Position numbers and translations under genes: made by a program. The notes beneath the pieces were generated by a model. It saw only the letters and a list, made by a program, of their open reading frames with translations. It was not told the origin of the DNA and did no database searches. 64,000 nt of DNA from CAZGMJ01 sp964526785 (GTDB taxonomy: Bacteria > Planctomycetota > Phycisphaerae > Sedimentisphaerales > Anaerobacaceae), in the NCBI GenBank assembly GCA_964526785.1, contig CAZGMJ010000004.1, positions 1 to 64,000 of the forward strand, read 5' to 3'. Position 1 is the first letter of the stretch. Each line of letters opens with the position of its first letter. Below, one piece after another: positions 47,622 to 57,460 of this stretch.

Positions 47622-48953
47622 ATGGCAGAGAAGAAACCACAACTTATCGATACGCAGCAGCCGAACCTGTTTCGGGATGTTTTTCCTTACAAGACCTTCC
47701 CGAGGGTCTTCTTTGACAATCAGACGGTGCCTTACGATCTGCCCGATCAGATCTGGATCACCGATACCACTTTTCGGGACGGCCAGCAGGCCCGACCGCC
47801 GTACAAACCTGAACAGATATTGCGCATTTACGATCTGATGCACGAGATCGATGGAGGCACAGGGCTGATCCGCCAGTGCGAGTTCTTCCTGTATTCGGAG
47901 AAGGATCGCAAAGCGGTTGAATTGTGCAAGGAGCGGGGCTACCGGTATCCGGAGATTACGGGCTGGATCCGCGCGGTTGCGTCCGACTTCAAGCTGGTTA
48001 AGCAGATGGGGCTGGCGGAGACGGGGATACTGACCTCGGCGAGCGATTATCATATCTTCCTGAAGCTGCGCAAGACGCGCGCCCAGGCGATGGAGGGCTA
48101 TCTCGAAGTCGTGCGGGCGGCGCTGGATTCCGGCGTTATCCCGCGATGCCATTTCGAGGACATCACGCGGGCGGACTTCGAAGGGTTCGTCCTGCCTTTC
48201 GCGGCCGAATTGATGGAACTGGCGAATGAATACGACAGTCCGGTCAAGATTCGTCTGTGCGATACGCTCGGATTCGGTCTGCCCTGGCCCGGCGTGCAGT
48301 TGCCGCGGAGTATTCCGAAGATGATTCACCGGCTGCGGCAGATCGGCATTCCGGCCGAGGCGCTGGAATGGCACGGCCACAACGATTTTCACAAGGTCGA
48401 GGTGGACGCCGCGACCGCGTGGCTCTACGGATGCGCGGCGGCAAACACCGCCATATTCGGCTCGGGCGAGCGAACGGGAAATCCGCCCCTCGAGGCGCTG
48501 GTGGTCGAGCATGCACAGATCAAGGGACAGACCGAGGGCATCAATTACGCGGCGATTACCGAACTGGCGGAATACGCCCGCACAGAGCTCGGATTCGACA
48601 TTCCGCGGAATTACCCGCTGGTGGGCGAAGACTTCAACGTCACGCGGGCAGGCATTCATGCCGACGGGCTGCTCAAGAACGAAGAGATTTACAATTGCTT
48701 CGACACGCAGAAGCTGCTCGGTCGGCCCGTCGGGGTGGCCATCACGGACAAAACCGGGGCGGCAGGCATCAAGCACTGGGTCGAGTCGCGATTTGAGATC
48801 GTCATTCCCAAGCATGATGCGCGCATACAGAAGATCAAGGATCGGATCGATACCGAATACGCAGCCGACCGCGTCTCTTCGATATCGAACGATGAAATGT
48901 ACGCATGGGCCAGGGAGGCTTTCGGCGACGACATGCCGCCCGAGAAGAAGTAG
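47622..48953 (+). CDS. HMGL-like acyltransferase: isopropylmalate synthase relative, possibly Re-citrate synthase
   Basis: 443 aa. The TIM barrel begins IWITDTTFRDGQQARPPY, the substrate/metal site of the isopropylmalate/homocitrate/Re-citrate synthases, with GILTSASDYHIFLKL, IRLCDTLGFGLPWPG, WHGHNDFHK (metal His pair) and NTAIFGSGERTGNPPLEAL. It lacks the C-terminal LeuA allosteric domain and has about 440 residues, the size of Re-citrate synthases of anaerobes such as Clostridium kluyveri. The signature TTFRDGQQARPPY and NLFRDVFPYK agree with what I remember of that group, but leucine or citramalate biosynthesis remains possible. Own promoter, single gene. Confidence 0.75.
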   Translation: MAEKKPQLIDTQQPNLFRDVFPYKTFPRVFFDNQTVPYDLPDQIWITDTTFRDGQQARPPYKPEQILRIYDLMHEIDGGTGLIRQCEFFLYSEKDRKAVELCKERGYRYPEITGWIRAVASDFKLVKQMGLAETGILTSASDYHIFLKLRKTRAQAMEGYLEVVRAALDSGVIPRCHFEDITRADFEGFVLPFAAELMELANEYDSPVKIRLCDTLGFGLPWPGVQLPRSIPKMIHRLRQIGIPAEALEWHGHNDFHKVEVDAATAWLYGCAAANTAIFGSGERTGNPPLEALVVEHAQIKGQTEGINYAAITELAEYARTELGFDIPRNYPLVGEDFNVTRAGIHADGLLKNEEIYNCFDTQKLLGRPVGVAITDKTGAAGIKHWVESRFEIVIPKHDARIQKIKDRIDTEYAADRVSSISNDEMYAWAREAFGDDMPPEKK

Positions 48954-49044
48954 CGGGGACGCTTCAGGTCGCTCCGTATGCGTGGGCACAGCGTAACGTA
49001 CGCAGTGTGGGTCTCGTTCTTATTGGGGTCTGGTGGGAATGTCG

Positions 49045-49815
49045 ATGAATCGAATTACGACCGTTCTTTTCGATCTCGGCGATACGCTTTTGAACTTCGG
49101 AAGGTTCAGGACGCTGCCGGTGTTCAGAGCCGGAGCGCGGGCCTCGTACGACTATCTCAAGAGCCTCGACCAACCTGTGGGATCGTTTCGCGTCTATCTC
49201 TGGCGCAACCTGATGCAGCTTCGCGCGCGGCGGCTGTTCAGTTCGATCACGCGCAATGACTTCGACGTGGTGGCGCTTTTTCAGCGCGAGGGCGCGCGGC
49301 GACGATTCCATCTGACGGATCGGCAATGGCTGGAGTTTGCGTGGAAGTGGTATGAACCGTTGAGCCGAATTGCGAAGATCGAGCCGGACATGAAGGATAC
49401 GCTGGAGAGTCTTCGCGCCAAAGGCCTGCAATTGGGCATTCTGTCCAATACGTTCGTCGCGGGCGATTCGCTGGACAGGCAGTTGAAGCAGGTGGGCCTG
49501 CTGGAGTTCTTTCCGGTGCGGCTGTATTCGTACCAATTCGAGTTTCGCAAGCCCGATCCGCGAATATTCGAGGCCGCCTGCAAGGAGATCGGCGCCGAGC
49601 CCGAAGACGTTCTGTTCGTGGGCGACCGCATCGACGCGGATATCATCCCCGCGATGAAGATGGGGATGCACGCGGCGCTCAAGGACGGCCACTACAATGC
49701 CGGCAAACCCACTCCCGCCGGAGCGCACCGAATCACGACGATTGCGGAGTTGCCGGCGCTCGTCGAGGCGATCAACGGAAACGTCGAGCGCCAGGAGCGA
49801 TCGGCGACGGCATGA
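49045..49815 (+). CDS. HAD-superfamily hydrolase
   Basis: 256 aa from the ATG at 49045, seven bases after GGTGGG (an ATG at 49039 is the alternative). Motif I VLFDLGDTLLNFG (nucleophile and acid Asp), motif II ILSNT, motif III Lys in FRKPDP, motif IV DVLFVGDRIDADI. The helical cap is the C1 type, so phosphoglycolate-like or nucleotide phosphatases are the closest functions. The substrate cannot be fixed. Threonine synthase follows about 140 bases downstream. Confidence 0.88.
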   Translation: MNRITTVLFDLGDTLLNFGRFRTLPVFRAGARASYDYLKSLDQPVGSFRVYLWRNLMQLRARRLFSSITRNDFDVVALFQREGARRRFHLTDRQWLEFAWKWYEPLSRIAKIEPDMKDTLESLRAKGLQLGILSNTFVAGDSLDRQLKQVGLLEFFPVRLYSYQFEFRKPDPRIFEAACKEIGAEPEDVLFVGDRIDADIIPAMKMGMHAALKDGHYNAGKPTPAGAHRITTIAELPALVEAINGNVERQERSATA

Positions 49816-49957
49816 AGGGCCGGCATCGGCCGGGAGAAAAAGCCCAAGGAAACATTTTACAATGCCGCAGCCCCTTTCTATATTTGCAGTCTGATATGCG
49901 ACTGACATCCGATCGCCGGATGTGCTTTACGGCGACTACAACGCAGAGGATTTGCCA

Positions 49958-51316
49958 ATGACGGTATCCAATGGCCAGAGTGTGGCTTTTCAACAGTGCA
50001 TAAACCCGAAGTGCGGGGCGCAGTTCGACTGCGGTCGGGCGATGTTCAAGTGCCCCCAATGCGGCGAACTGCTGGACATTCGATATGACTGGGACCGCAT
50101 CGCGGTGCCGGATACACTGAGCGGCTTCGCCGGGCGGTGGGCACATCGGGACAACCCGCTCGATTTTTCCGGGGTATGGCGGTTTCGCGAACTGCTGGAT
50201 TTCTGCCCGGACGCGCACAAAGTCACTATCGGCGAAGGGCAGACTATTCTGCAGCAAAACGATATGATCGCGCGCGAAGTGGATATGGCCGACGGCCGTC
50301 TGTTCCTGCAGTACGAAGGGCTTAACCCGTCCGGCTCGTTCAAGGACAACGGCATGACGGCGGCTTTCAGCCACGCAACGATGGTCGGCGCCAAGTCCAG
50401 TGCGTGCGCTTCGACGGGAAACACGTCGGCATCGGTCGCGCTGTATGCGCACAGTTGCGGGCTCAAGTGCACGGTCTTCATTGGCTCGGGGCGAATCGCC
50501 TTCGGCAAACTCGCACAGGCCATGGATTACGGCGCGCAAACGATTCAGATTCACGGCGACTTCGACGACTGCATGCGACAGGTTCAGGACGTCTGTTCGA
50601 GACTCGGACTGTATCTGCTCAATTCACTCAATCCCTTCCGCCTCGAAGGCCAGAAGACGATCATGTATCGCATCATCGAGCAGCTTGGGTGGGAGGTTCC
50701 CGACTGGATCATCGTGCCGGGCGGCAATCTCGGCAATTCCAGTGCTTTCGGCAAGGCGTTTTCGGAGTTGAAGATGCTCGGCCTGATCGACCGCATCCCA
50801 CGTATGGCCATCATCAACGCCGCCGGCGCCGATACGCTGACAGATATTGTGAACAACAAGAAGATCGCGTGGAACGACGGCAACGTTGATCAATCCATCA
50901 TCGACGCATACTACGACGATCTTACGGCCCGCAGCTTCTCGCCGCACACGTGCGCATCGGCCATCGAGATATCGCGGCCGGTGAATCTCAAGAAATGTCT
51001 CCGCGCCATCGACATATGCGACGGCGTCATCCGCGCCGTTCCCGATGCAGAGATTTGCGACGCCAAGGCCCTGATCGGCAAGTACGGCCTGGGATGCGAA
51101 CCGGCCTCCGCGGCGACGATCGCCGGTCTGCGCCATCTGCGGGCCGAAGGCGTCGTCGGGCGCGACGAGCGGGTGGCATGCGTTCTGACGGGACATCCGC
51201 TCAAAGACCCGAACGTAACCGTGGACTACCATAAGGACAGCCAGGGCCAGTTGAGCAATCCGCCGATCGAAGCGCCGAACGACCTGGAACAGATCATCCG
51301 ACTGATTCGGCAATAG
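49958..51316 (+). CDS. thrC: threonine synthase
   Basis: 452 aa from the ATG at 49958 (AGAGGA upstream); an earlier in-frame ATG at 49922 has none. It converts O-phosphohomoserine to threonine with PLP. An N-terminal zinc ribbon (CINPKCGAQFDCGRA, CPQCGELLD) precedes the fold-type II PLP domain: EGLNPSGSFKDNGMT with the Schiff-base Lys, CASTGNTSASVALYA, VPGGNLGNSSAFGKA for phosphate binding, and CVLTGHPLKDPNV near the end. The last bases overlap the convergent LPS-kinase-like gene by 23 bases. Confidence 0.95.
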   Translation: MTVSNGQSVAFQQCINPKCGAQFDCGRAMFKCPQCGELLDIRYDWDRIAVPDTLSGFAGRWAHRDNPLDFSGVWRFRELLDFCPDAHKVTIGEGQTILQQNDMIAREVDMADGRLFLQYEGLNPSGSFKDNGMTAAFSHATMVGAKSSACASTGNTSASVALYAHSCGLKCTVFIGSGRIAFGKLAQAMDYGAQTIQIHGDFDDCMRQVQDVCSRLGLYLLNSLNPFRLEGQKTIMYRIIEQLGWEVPDWIIVPGGNLGNSSAFGKAFSELKMLGLIDRIPRMAIINAAGADTLTDIVNNKKIAWNDGNVDQSIIDAYYDDLTARSFSPHTCASAIEISRPVNLKKCLRAIDICDGVIRAVPDAEICDAKALIGKYGLGCEPASAATIAGLRHLRAEGVVGRDERVACVLTGHPLKDPNVTVDYHKDSQGQLSNPPIEAPNDLEQIIRLIRQ

Positions 51317-52154
51317 CCCGGTTGTAGTGATCCGGCAGGTGCCGGCGGCGGCGCACGGTTCGCACGGACCTGCGCAGACCCCGCACGAGTCGTGCAACGT
51401 CGGACGTTTCCCACCCCTCGGTGTACGTCGTAACCAGCAGTTGCTTGAGTTCGTCGTCGAAGTACTCGCGGTCCATGCTCCAGTACAATCGGCCCAATTC
51501 CCTGGCCTTTTGCCGGGGGCTTCGGGCGTTGTGATCCATTCGGTGCAGATCGATCAGACTCAAACGCACCTCATCAGGCAACCGGTCGGCTTCGATGAAG
51601 ACGTGCCAGAGATACAAATCCGGCAGGGAGATGTCGCATCGGTGCGTTTTGCGGATCAGCCTGGCCACCTCAGTGACGATACGCTCTTTCACCGAACGGT
51701 CCAGATCGCCCCAGGACGTGACCACGTAGTCCAGCAGCGAGATTGCCTTGAGTTCCTCGGTTATGACAAGCGATCTTCTGTCTATTCCACAAACAGTGCG
51801 TTCGGCCAGACAAACCGGTCTGTAGGTATCTATACCGTTTTCCAGCAGCGTTCTGGCGTTGTTCCATTCGACGCGCGCCTGGGAAGTGGGTCTGCCGAAT
51901 CGGCACAGGGCCGAGAGCATGTCCTTGAAGTGCGGACTGTGGAAGCGCTTCATGTAGAACAGATGCTCCCCCCCGCCGTTGCCCAGGGTGAACGTGCAGA
52001 CGTTGCGTCGGTTGTTGCGGTTAATGACCGTGCGCCCTTCGCACTTGTACAACTCATCGAACGTTCGCAAACCGGCACGTTCGAAATATGCTTTCCATCG
52101 ATCTGCAAAAACTACGGTATCCACCAAAACATCCCCACATACAGTCAACTGCAT
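51294..52154 (-). CDS. LPS core kinase-like protein (Kdo/heptose kinase family)
   Basis: 286 aa from MQLTVCGDVLVDTVVF at 52154. A protein-kinase-like fold: HLFYMKRFHSP carries the ATP-binding Lys, EWNNARTLLENGI the helix C acidic residue, SLLDYVVTSWGDL the hinge region, and LPDLYLWHVFI and LSLIDLHRMD the catalytic and metal loops. This is the pattern of InaA/WaaP/KdkA kinases that phosphorylate heptose or Kdo in lipid A-core. That fits a Gram-negative outer membrane. 3' overlap with thrC is 23 bases. Confidence 0.82.
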   Translation of the reverse strand: MQLTVCGDVLVDTVVFADRWKAYFERAGLRTFDELYKCEGRTVINRNNRRNVCTFTLGNGGGEHLFYMKRFHSPHFKDMLSALCRFGRPTSQARVEWNNARTLLENGIDTYRPVCLAERTVCGIDRRSLVITEELKAISLLDYVVTSWGDLDRSVKERIVTEVARLIRKTHRCDISLPDLYLWHVFIEADRLPDEVRLSLIDLHRMDHNARSPRQKARELGRLYWSMDREYFDDELKQLLVTTYTEGWETSDVARLVRGLRRSVRTVRRRRHLPDHYNRAIAESVG

Positions 52155-52214
52155 CTTCACAACAGTCATTCACGTCGACGCACACACCTGCCGGGCGAAC
52201 CTGCACCCGATGCC

Positions 52215-53150
52215 TCATCCCCGCACACCGGCGACAATAAAACCGATGGCCAGCGCCAGCGACCCGGCGGCGTGCAGCATGACGGTCGTTCGACAAGCCT
52301 GAAACTGCTGCGGCCTGACCAGCAATTCCGGATTGGTCTGCACCCAGGCCTGCACCCCCAGCGGCAGAGTCAACATATAGAGCGCACCGGCATACCGCAT
52401 CTGGCGCAGCAATAGCATCGCCAGCGCGATCAGATAGCTGAGCACCAGAACAACGCGATAGACCCATACCGCCGCCGGCGCGCCGAATCGCACCACGATC
52501 GTCTTCTTTTGGACCGCACGGTCCGCCGCCATATCGGGAAACTCGTTTATCAAAATGACCAGGAATATCAATATCCCGACGATGCAGGCAGGCAACAAAG
52601 GCGAAAGGAGAAACGGTCGGGCCTGAAGCGTATAGGCCGCATAGACAGGCAGAACGCCGAAAAGGAAGAATATGATTACCTCGCCGACCGTGCGATAGCC
52701 CAGCTTGACGGGCCCGGCGGTATAGAAAAAGGCGCCGAAACAACCGACCACACCCACGGCCAGCACGAACCAGTTCTGCGTGGCCAGGACGATCGCAATG
52801 CCGAGTACGGCACCGAACGTCAGCATCACCAGAGCCGCCAGCAGAACCGCTTTGGGCGAGAGCAGGTCGTTCTGTATGGACCGGCCGCCACCAGAGAAAG
52901 GCGTGACATTCTCATTAACCCAGTCGTTCTTCGAGAGGTGGTCGAAATAATCGTTCGAAAGATTCGCGCCCGCATGAATGAGAATCATGGCAATCAGTGC
53001 CGCTGCGAATATCGGCACATCGAACGAACTGCTTACGGCAAAGCCCAGGCAGGAACCCACCAGCACGGGCGAGACCGCTGCGGAGAAGAACTTCGGCCTT
53101 GAAGCTATCGCCACGCGAAGCACATTGGATTTCACCACCTGCGAATTCAT
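52215..53150 (-). CDS. menA: UbiA-type prenyltransferase, MenA-like (menaquinone synthesis)
   Basis: 311 aa from the Met of MNSQVVKSNVLRVAI at 53150. About nine membrane helices. The first Asp-rich site is HAGANLSNDYFDHLSKND and the second is LINEFPDMAADRAVQKKT, which together bind the diphosphate of the prenyl donor via magnesium. It attaches a polyprenyl chain to 1,4-dihydroxy-2-naphthoate, or a related ring. The remark MenA rather than UbiA rests on the N-D-Y-x-D-x-x-x-x-x-x-D variant and on RPKFFSAAVSPVLVG. Gene symbol tentative. Confidence 0.85.
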   Translation of the reverse strand: MNSQVVKSNVLRVAIASRPKFFSAAVSPVLVGSCLGFAVSSSFDVPIFAAALIAMILIHAGANLSNDYFDHLSKNDWVNENVTPFSGGGRSIQNDLLSPKAVLLAALVMLTFGAVLGIAIVLATQNWFVLAVGVVGCFGAFFYTAGPVKLGYRTVGEVIIFFLFGVLPVYAAYTLQARPFLLSPLLPACIVGILIFLVILINEFPDMAADRAVQKKTIVVRFGAPAAVWVYRVVLVLSYLIALAMLLLRQMRYAGALYMLTLPLGVQAWVQTNPELLVRPQQFQACRTTVMLHAAGSLALAIGFIVAGVRG

Positions 53151-53367
53151 CGCGACGATTCTAACGCAATCCAAATAAATTGCACGCCTTTTCGCAACGC
53201 GCCGCTTCGCCCGCAAAACTGAAATTCGGACATCACGCGAAGCGCAGGGCCTGCGAACGCGAGGCATTGCCCTATACATCTTCGTTGCACGTTGTATGCC
53301 AATTCCGTATCATGCGTTGAGGAATACCGCCCATTAGCAGCGGTAACCACGACACCTCAGTTGAAAT

Positions 53368-54228
53368 ATGCCGGAGCAAAGTATCACAACCGTCGCCCTG
53401 ATCGGGTTTTTCACACTGCTTCTGCTGCTCGAGCAATTCGTGCCGCTTCGCAGGAGGAAGAACCCCCTGCTGCATCGTCTGGCCAGGAATCTCGCGATGA
53501 CGGCAGTCGTCTTTGCTGTTGGTTCATTGCTGGTGCGTTCGGTGGGGCTTTCCACGTCAGAGTATATCAGCGGGGCCGGTTTCGGCCTGACGGCACTGCT
53601 GCCGGGCGGCGGTTGGCCGCACGTACTCGTCGGCGTCCTGCTGATGGATTTGACGTTCTATTACTGGCACCGGGCCAACCACGAGATTCCGCTGTTGTGG
53701 CGGTTCCACAACGTGCATCACCTTGACCCCGATCTGGACGTCTCAACGTCGTTTCGCTTCCATTTCGTGGAGATTGCGTATTCGTCGCTGTTTCGCATCG
53801 TTCAGGTGGCCGTCATCGGCGTCGCTCCGTTGACGTATGTCATTTACGAACTTGCATTTACAGCCGAGACCATGTTCCACCATTCCAACGTCCGGCTCCC
53901 TTTTCGCCTCGAACGCCCGCTGAACCGGCTGATCGTGACGCCGCGAATGCACGGGATCCACCACAGCGCCGTGCGGCAGGAAACAAACTCGAATTACAGC
54001 GTGATCTTCCCCTGGTGGGACTATCTGCATCGAACGCTCGTGCTCAACGTGCGACAATCGGCAATAGACATCGGCGTGCCCGCGTATCAGGATCGGCAAA
54101 GCAACCGTTTGAAGAAATTGCTCATCCTGCCCTTTCTGCACCAGAGACAATACTGGCGATCGCCCGACGGCCGGATTCCGAGCGGCAATCAGCAGGCCCG
54201 GACCAAACCGACTCGGCTGCTCGAGTAG
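53368..54228 (+). CDS. sterol desaturase/fatty acid hydroxylase family membrane oxidase
   Basis: 286 aa. Di-iron membrane protein with histidine clusters HRANHE (in YYWHRANHEIPLLW), HNVHH, HHSN and HGIHH. Four hydrophobic segments are seen (VALIGFFTLLLLLEQFVP first). It hydroxylates or desaturates a lipid and would need oxygen, which is noteworthy next to the anaerobic-looking enzymes in this window. Transcribed away from menA; the promoter region is the 217 bases between them. Confidence 0.9.
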   Translation: MPEQSITTVALIGFFTLLLLLEQFVPLRRRKNPLLHRLARNLAMTAVVFAVGSLLVRSVGLSTSEYISGAGFGLTALLPGGGWPHVLVGVLLMDLTFYYWHRANHEIPLLWRFHNVHHLDPDLDVSTSFRFHFVEIAYSSLFRIVQVAVIGVAPLTYVIYELAFTAETMFHHSNVRLPFRLERPLNRLIVTPRMHGIHHSAVRQETNSNYSVIFPWWDYLHRTLVLNVRQSAIDIGVPAYQDRQSNRLKKLLILPFLHQRQYWRSPDGRIPSGNQQARTKPTRLLE

Positions 54229-54429
54229 ATCTCTCTCCTTTCCCGCCGAGCCCGCCGCAGAAAGAATGAACCGGGCCGAGGCGCACGTGGCATCCGGACT
54301 CCATCTGCCGTCTTGGCAGTCATGACGGACCGGACATAGCTTTTGGCAGCCCCCGGCGGACCTTCCCTGAGAAACGTAAACCATTACCGCAAAGCATCTT
54401 ACACAGGGCAAAGACCGGCCGCAAAGTCT

Positions 54430-54445
54430 TGGCACAACTTTTGCA
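54430..54445 (+). promoter_or_regulatory. sigma-54 promoter of the receiver-domain gene
   Basis: TGGCAC-N5-TTGCA, with GG and GC exactly 12 bases apart, matches the -24/-12 consensus at every key position. Transcription would start about 54456; AGGAA and the ATG at 54475 follow. Such promoters need an enhancer-binding activator. Confidence 0.72.
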
Positions 54446-54474
54446 ACATCCCTTGCTATAAGGAATATACGTCT

Positions 54475-54930
54475 ATGTGGTGGAATACGTCAAAATCTGA
54501 CAATGAGCCTCCGATTGCCGGGCCCGCCCCGGCTGATTCGGAGATTAACGTGCTGGTAAGCGACGCGAACTGGGCGTGGCCGCAGGCCATGCGGAGCATA
54601 TTCCAGCCTCGCGGCGTGAGCCTGCTCGTTGCGCACAATCCCGCACAATTCGTGCAGATCATCCAGCAAAAACGGATTCACACCACTATCGTGGACATGG
54701 ACGGCGAGGCCTCCAACGGCCTGGCCACCATCCGCATTATTCGCATGGACTACCCGCTGGTGCCCTGTATTCTGCTGACCAGCGATGTCTGCGAGTCGCT
54801 GCTGGGCAACGCGCTCAAACTCGATGTTTTCAGTGTAATTGATAAGCCGGTCGACATGGAGCTCCTGCGAGAACAGCTCAACCGGCTCTTTCTAAAGCGA
54901 TATCAGTCCGCGGTGTTTGCGGATCAGTGA
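54475..54930 (+). CDS. stand-alone response-regulator receiver protein
   Basis: 151 aa from the ATG at 54475. After a short Pro/Ala-rich leader the CheY-like fold runs from residue 22: acidic pocket SDAN, phospho-acceptor in TTIVDMDGEA, Thr/Ser in ILLTSDV and Lys in VIDKPVD. No output domain follows, so it would act by protein contact. It sits between a desaturase gene and groES and has its own sigma-54-type promoter. Confidence 0.82.
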   Translation: MWWNTSKSDNEPPIAGPAPADSEINVLVSDANWAWPQAMRSIFQPRGVSLLVAHNPAQFVQIIQQKRIHTTIVDMDGEASNGLATIRIIRMDYPLVPCILLTSDVCESLLGNALKLDVFSVIDKPVDMELLREQLNRLFLKRYQSAVFADQ

Positions 54931-55021
54931 GAGGCCGGAGGCACGAGGTGCTTCGTACACCGGCTGATAACGGCCCCGACAGTATAGATACAGTAGCGTT
55001 TTTTGAAAGGAGTAAGGACAA

Positions 55022-55312
55022 ATGAAGATTCGACCATTGGCGGATAAGGTTCTCGTTCAGCGCCTCGAAGCCGAAACGAAGACGGCCGGCGGAATCGTTC
55101 TGCCCGACAGTGCGAAGGAAAAACCCCAGCGGGGCAAGATCATCAGCGTCGGCGAAGGCAAGCGGCTGGACGACGGCAGCGTGCAGAAGCTCCAGGTGAA
55201 GAAGAACGACGTCGTGCTCTTCACCAGCTATGCGGGAACGGAAGTGAAGATCGGCGGCAAAGAGCACCTTATCATGAGCGAATCGGACATTATGGCCGTG
55301 ATCGAAGACTAA
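55022..55312 (+). CDS. groES: co-chaperonin GroES
   Basis: 96 aa, full length. The mobile-loop and roof text KIRPLADKVLVQRLEAETKT and GGIVLPDSAKEKPQRGKI, GKRLDDGSVQK and the closing IMSESDIMAVIED are canonical. It caps GroEL in the cytoplasm. AAGGAG precedes the ATG by eight bases. groEL follows after 42 bases. I see no CIRCE operator upstream. Confidence 0.97.
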   Translation: MKIRPLADKVLVQRLEAETKTAGGIVLPDSAKEKPQRGKIISVGEGKRLDDGSVQKLQVKKNDVVLFTSYAGTEVKIGGKEHLIMSESDIMAVIED

Positions 55313-55354
55313 GCAAATCAGGGAAACCGCCAAAGAAATAGGAGACAGCATAAT

Positions 55355-56977
<1,623 letters not shown>

Positions 56978-56992
56978 AGCAGCGGATTGTGA

Positions 56993-57025
56993 AGTGGGCT
57001 CCGAAACGGGGCCCACTCTTTTTTT
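56993..57025 (+). terminator. intrinsic terminator of groESL
   Basis: 11-bp stem AGTGGGCTCCG/CGGGGCCCACT (one G-U) with AAA loop, followed by CTTTTTTT. Confidence 0.92.
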
Positions 57026-57077
57026 CCTCTCGCAACCGACCGCCTGACAACGCCGCGAGCGGAGAAAGGAGCAACCG

Positions 57078-57371
57078 ATGGTATTTCGCTTCTATTCCAA
57101 CGCAATTTCGCAGGCGTCCAGAACGCTTGCAGCCGGCGTCTTCATCGTCGGCATGCTCCTGGTCGGTTTCGCCTTCCTCATCTACCTGCTGCCGAAATGG
57201 TTTGCCTATTTCATCGCGATCGTCTTCTGCGTGGCGGGAATCGGCTGCATCGCCGCGGCCGTCAGGATGTTTATCGCCGCACGGCAACTCGAAGAGATGA
57301 ACCAGGATGAAACCATCGCCTATCGCGAGAACGTGCACGTCCGCGAAGAGGAGCGAGACTGGGACGCCTGA
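57078..57371 (+). CDS. small two-helix membrane protein, unknown function
   Basis: 97 aa. GAAAGGAG lies before the ATG. Two membrane helices (TLAAGVFIVGMLLVGFAFLI and WFAYFIAIVFCVAGIGCIAA) are followed by an acidic cytoplasmic or periplasmic tail ending REEERDWDA. I do not recognise a family; the good ribosome site and helix pattern support a real gene. Confidence 0.75.
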   Translation: MVFRFYSNAISQASRTLAAGVFIVGMLLVGFAFLIYLLPKWFAYFIAIVFCVAGIGCIAAAVRMFIAARQLEEMNQDETIAYRENVHVREEERDWDA

Positions 57372-57460
57372 GCATCGGATCCGAACCGATGCCTGCGGTC
57401 GTCTGCCGATCTCATGCATCCTGCGGACGAACTGCACGCCGATCCGGCCGTCTGGTGCCC

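Noticed and set aside
54931..55021. CIRCE operator upstream of groES
   Set aside because: The TTAGCACTC-N9-GAGTGCTAA inverted repeat is not present.
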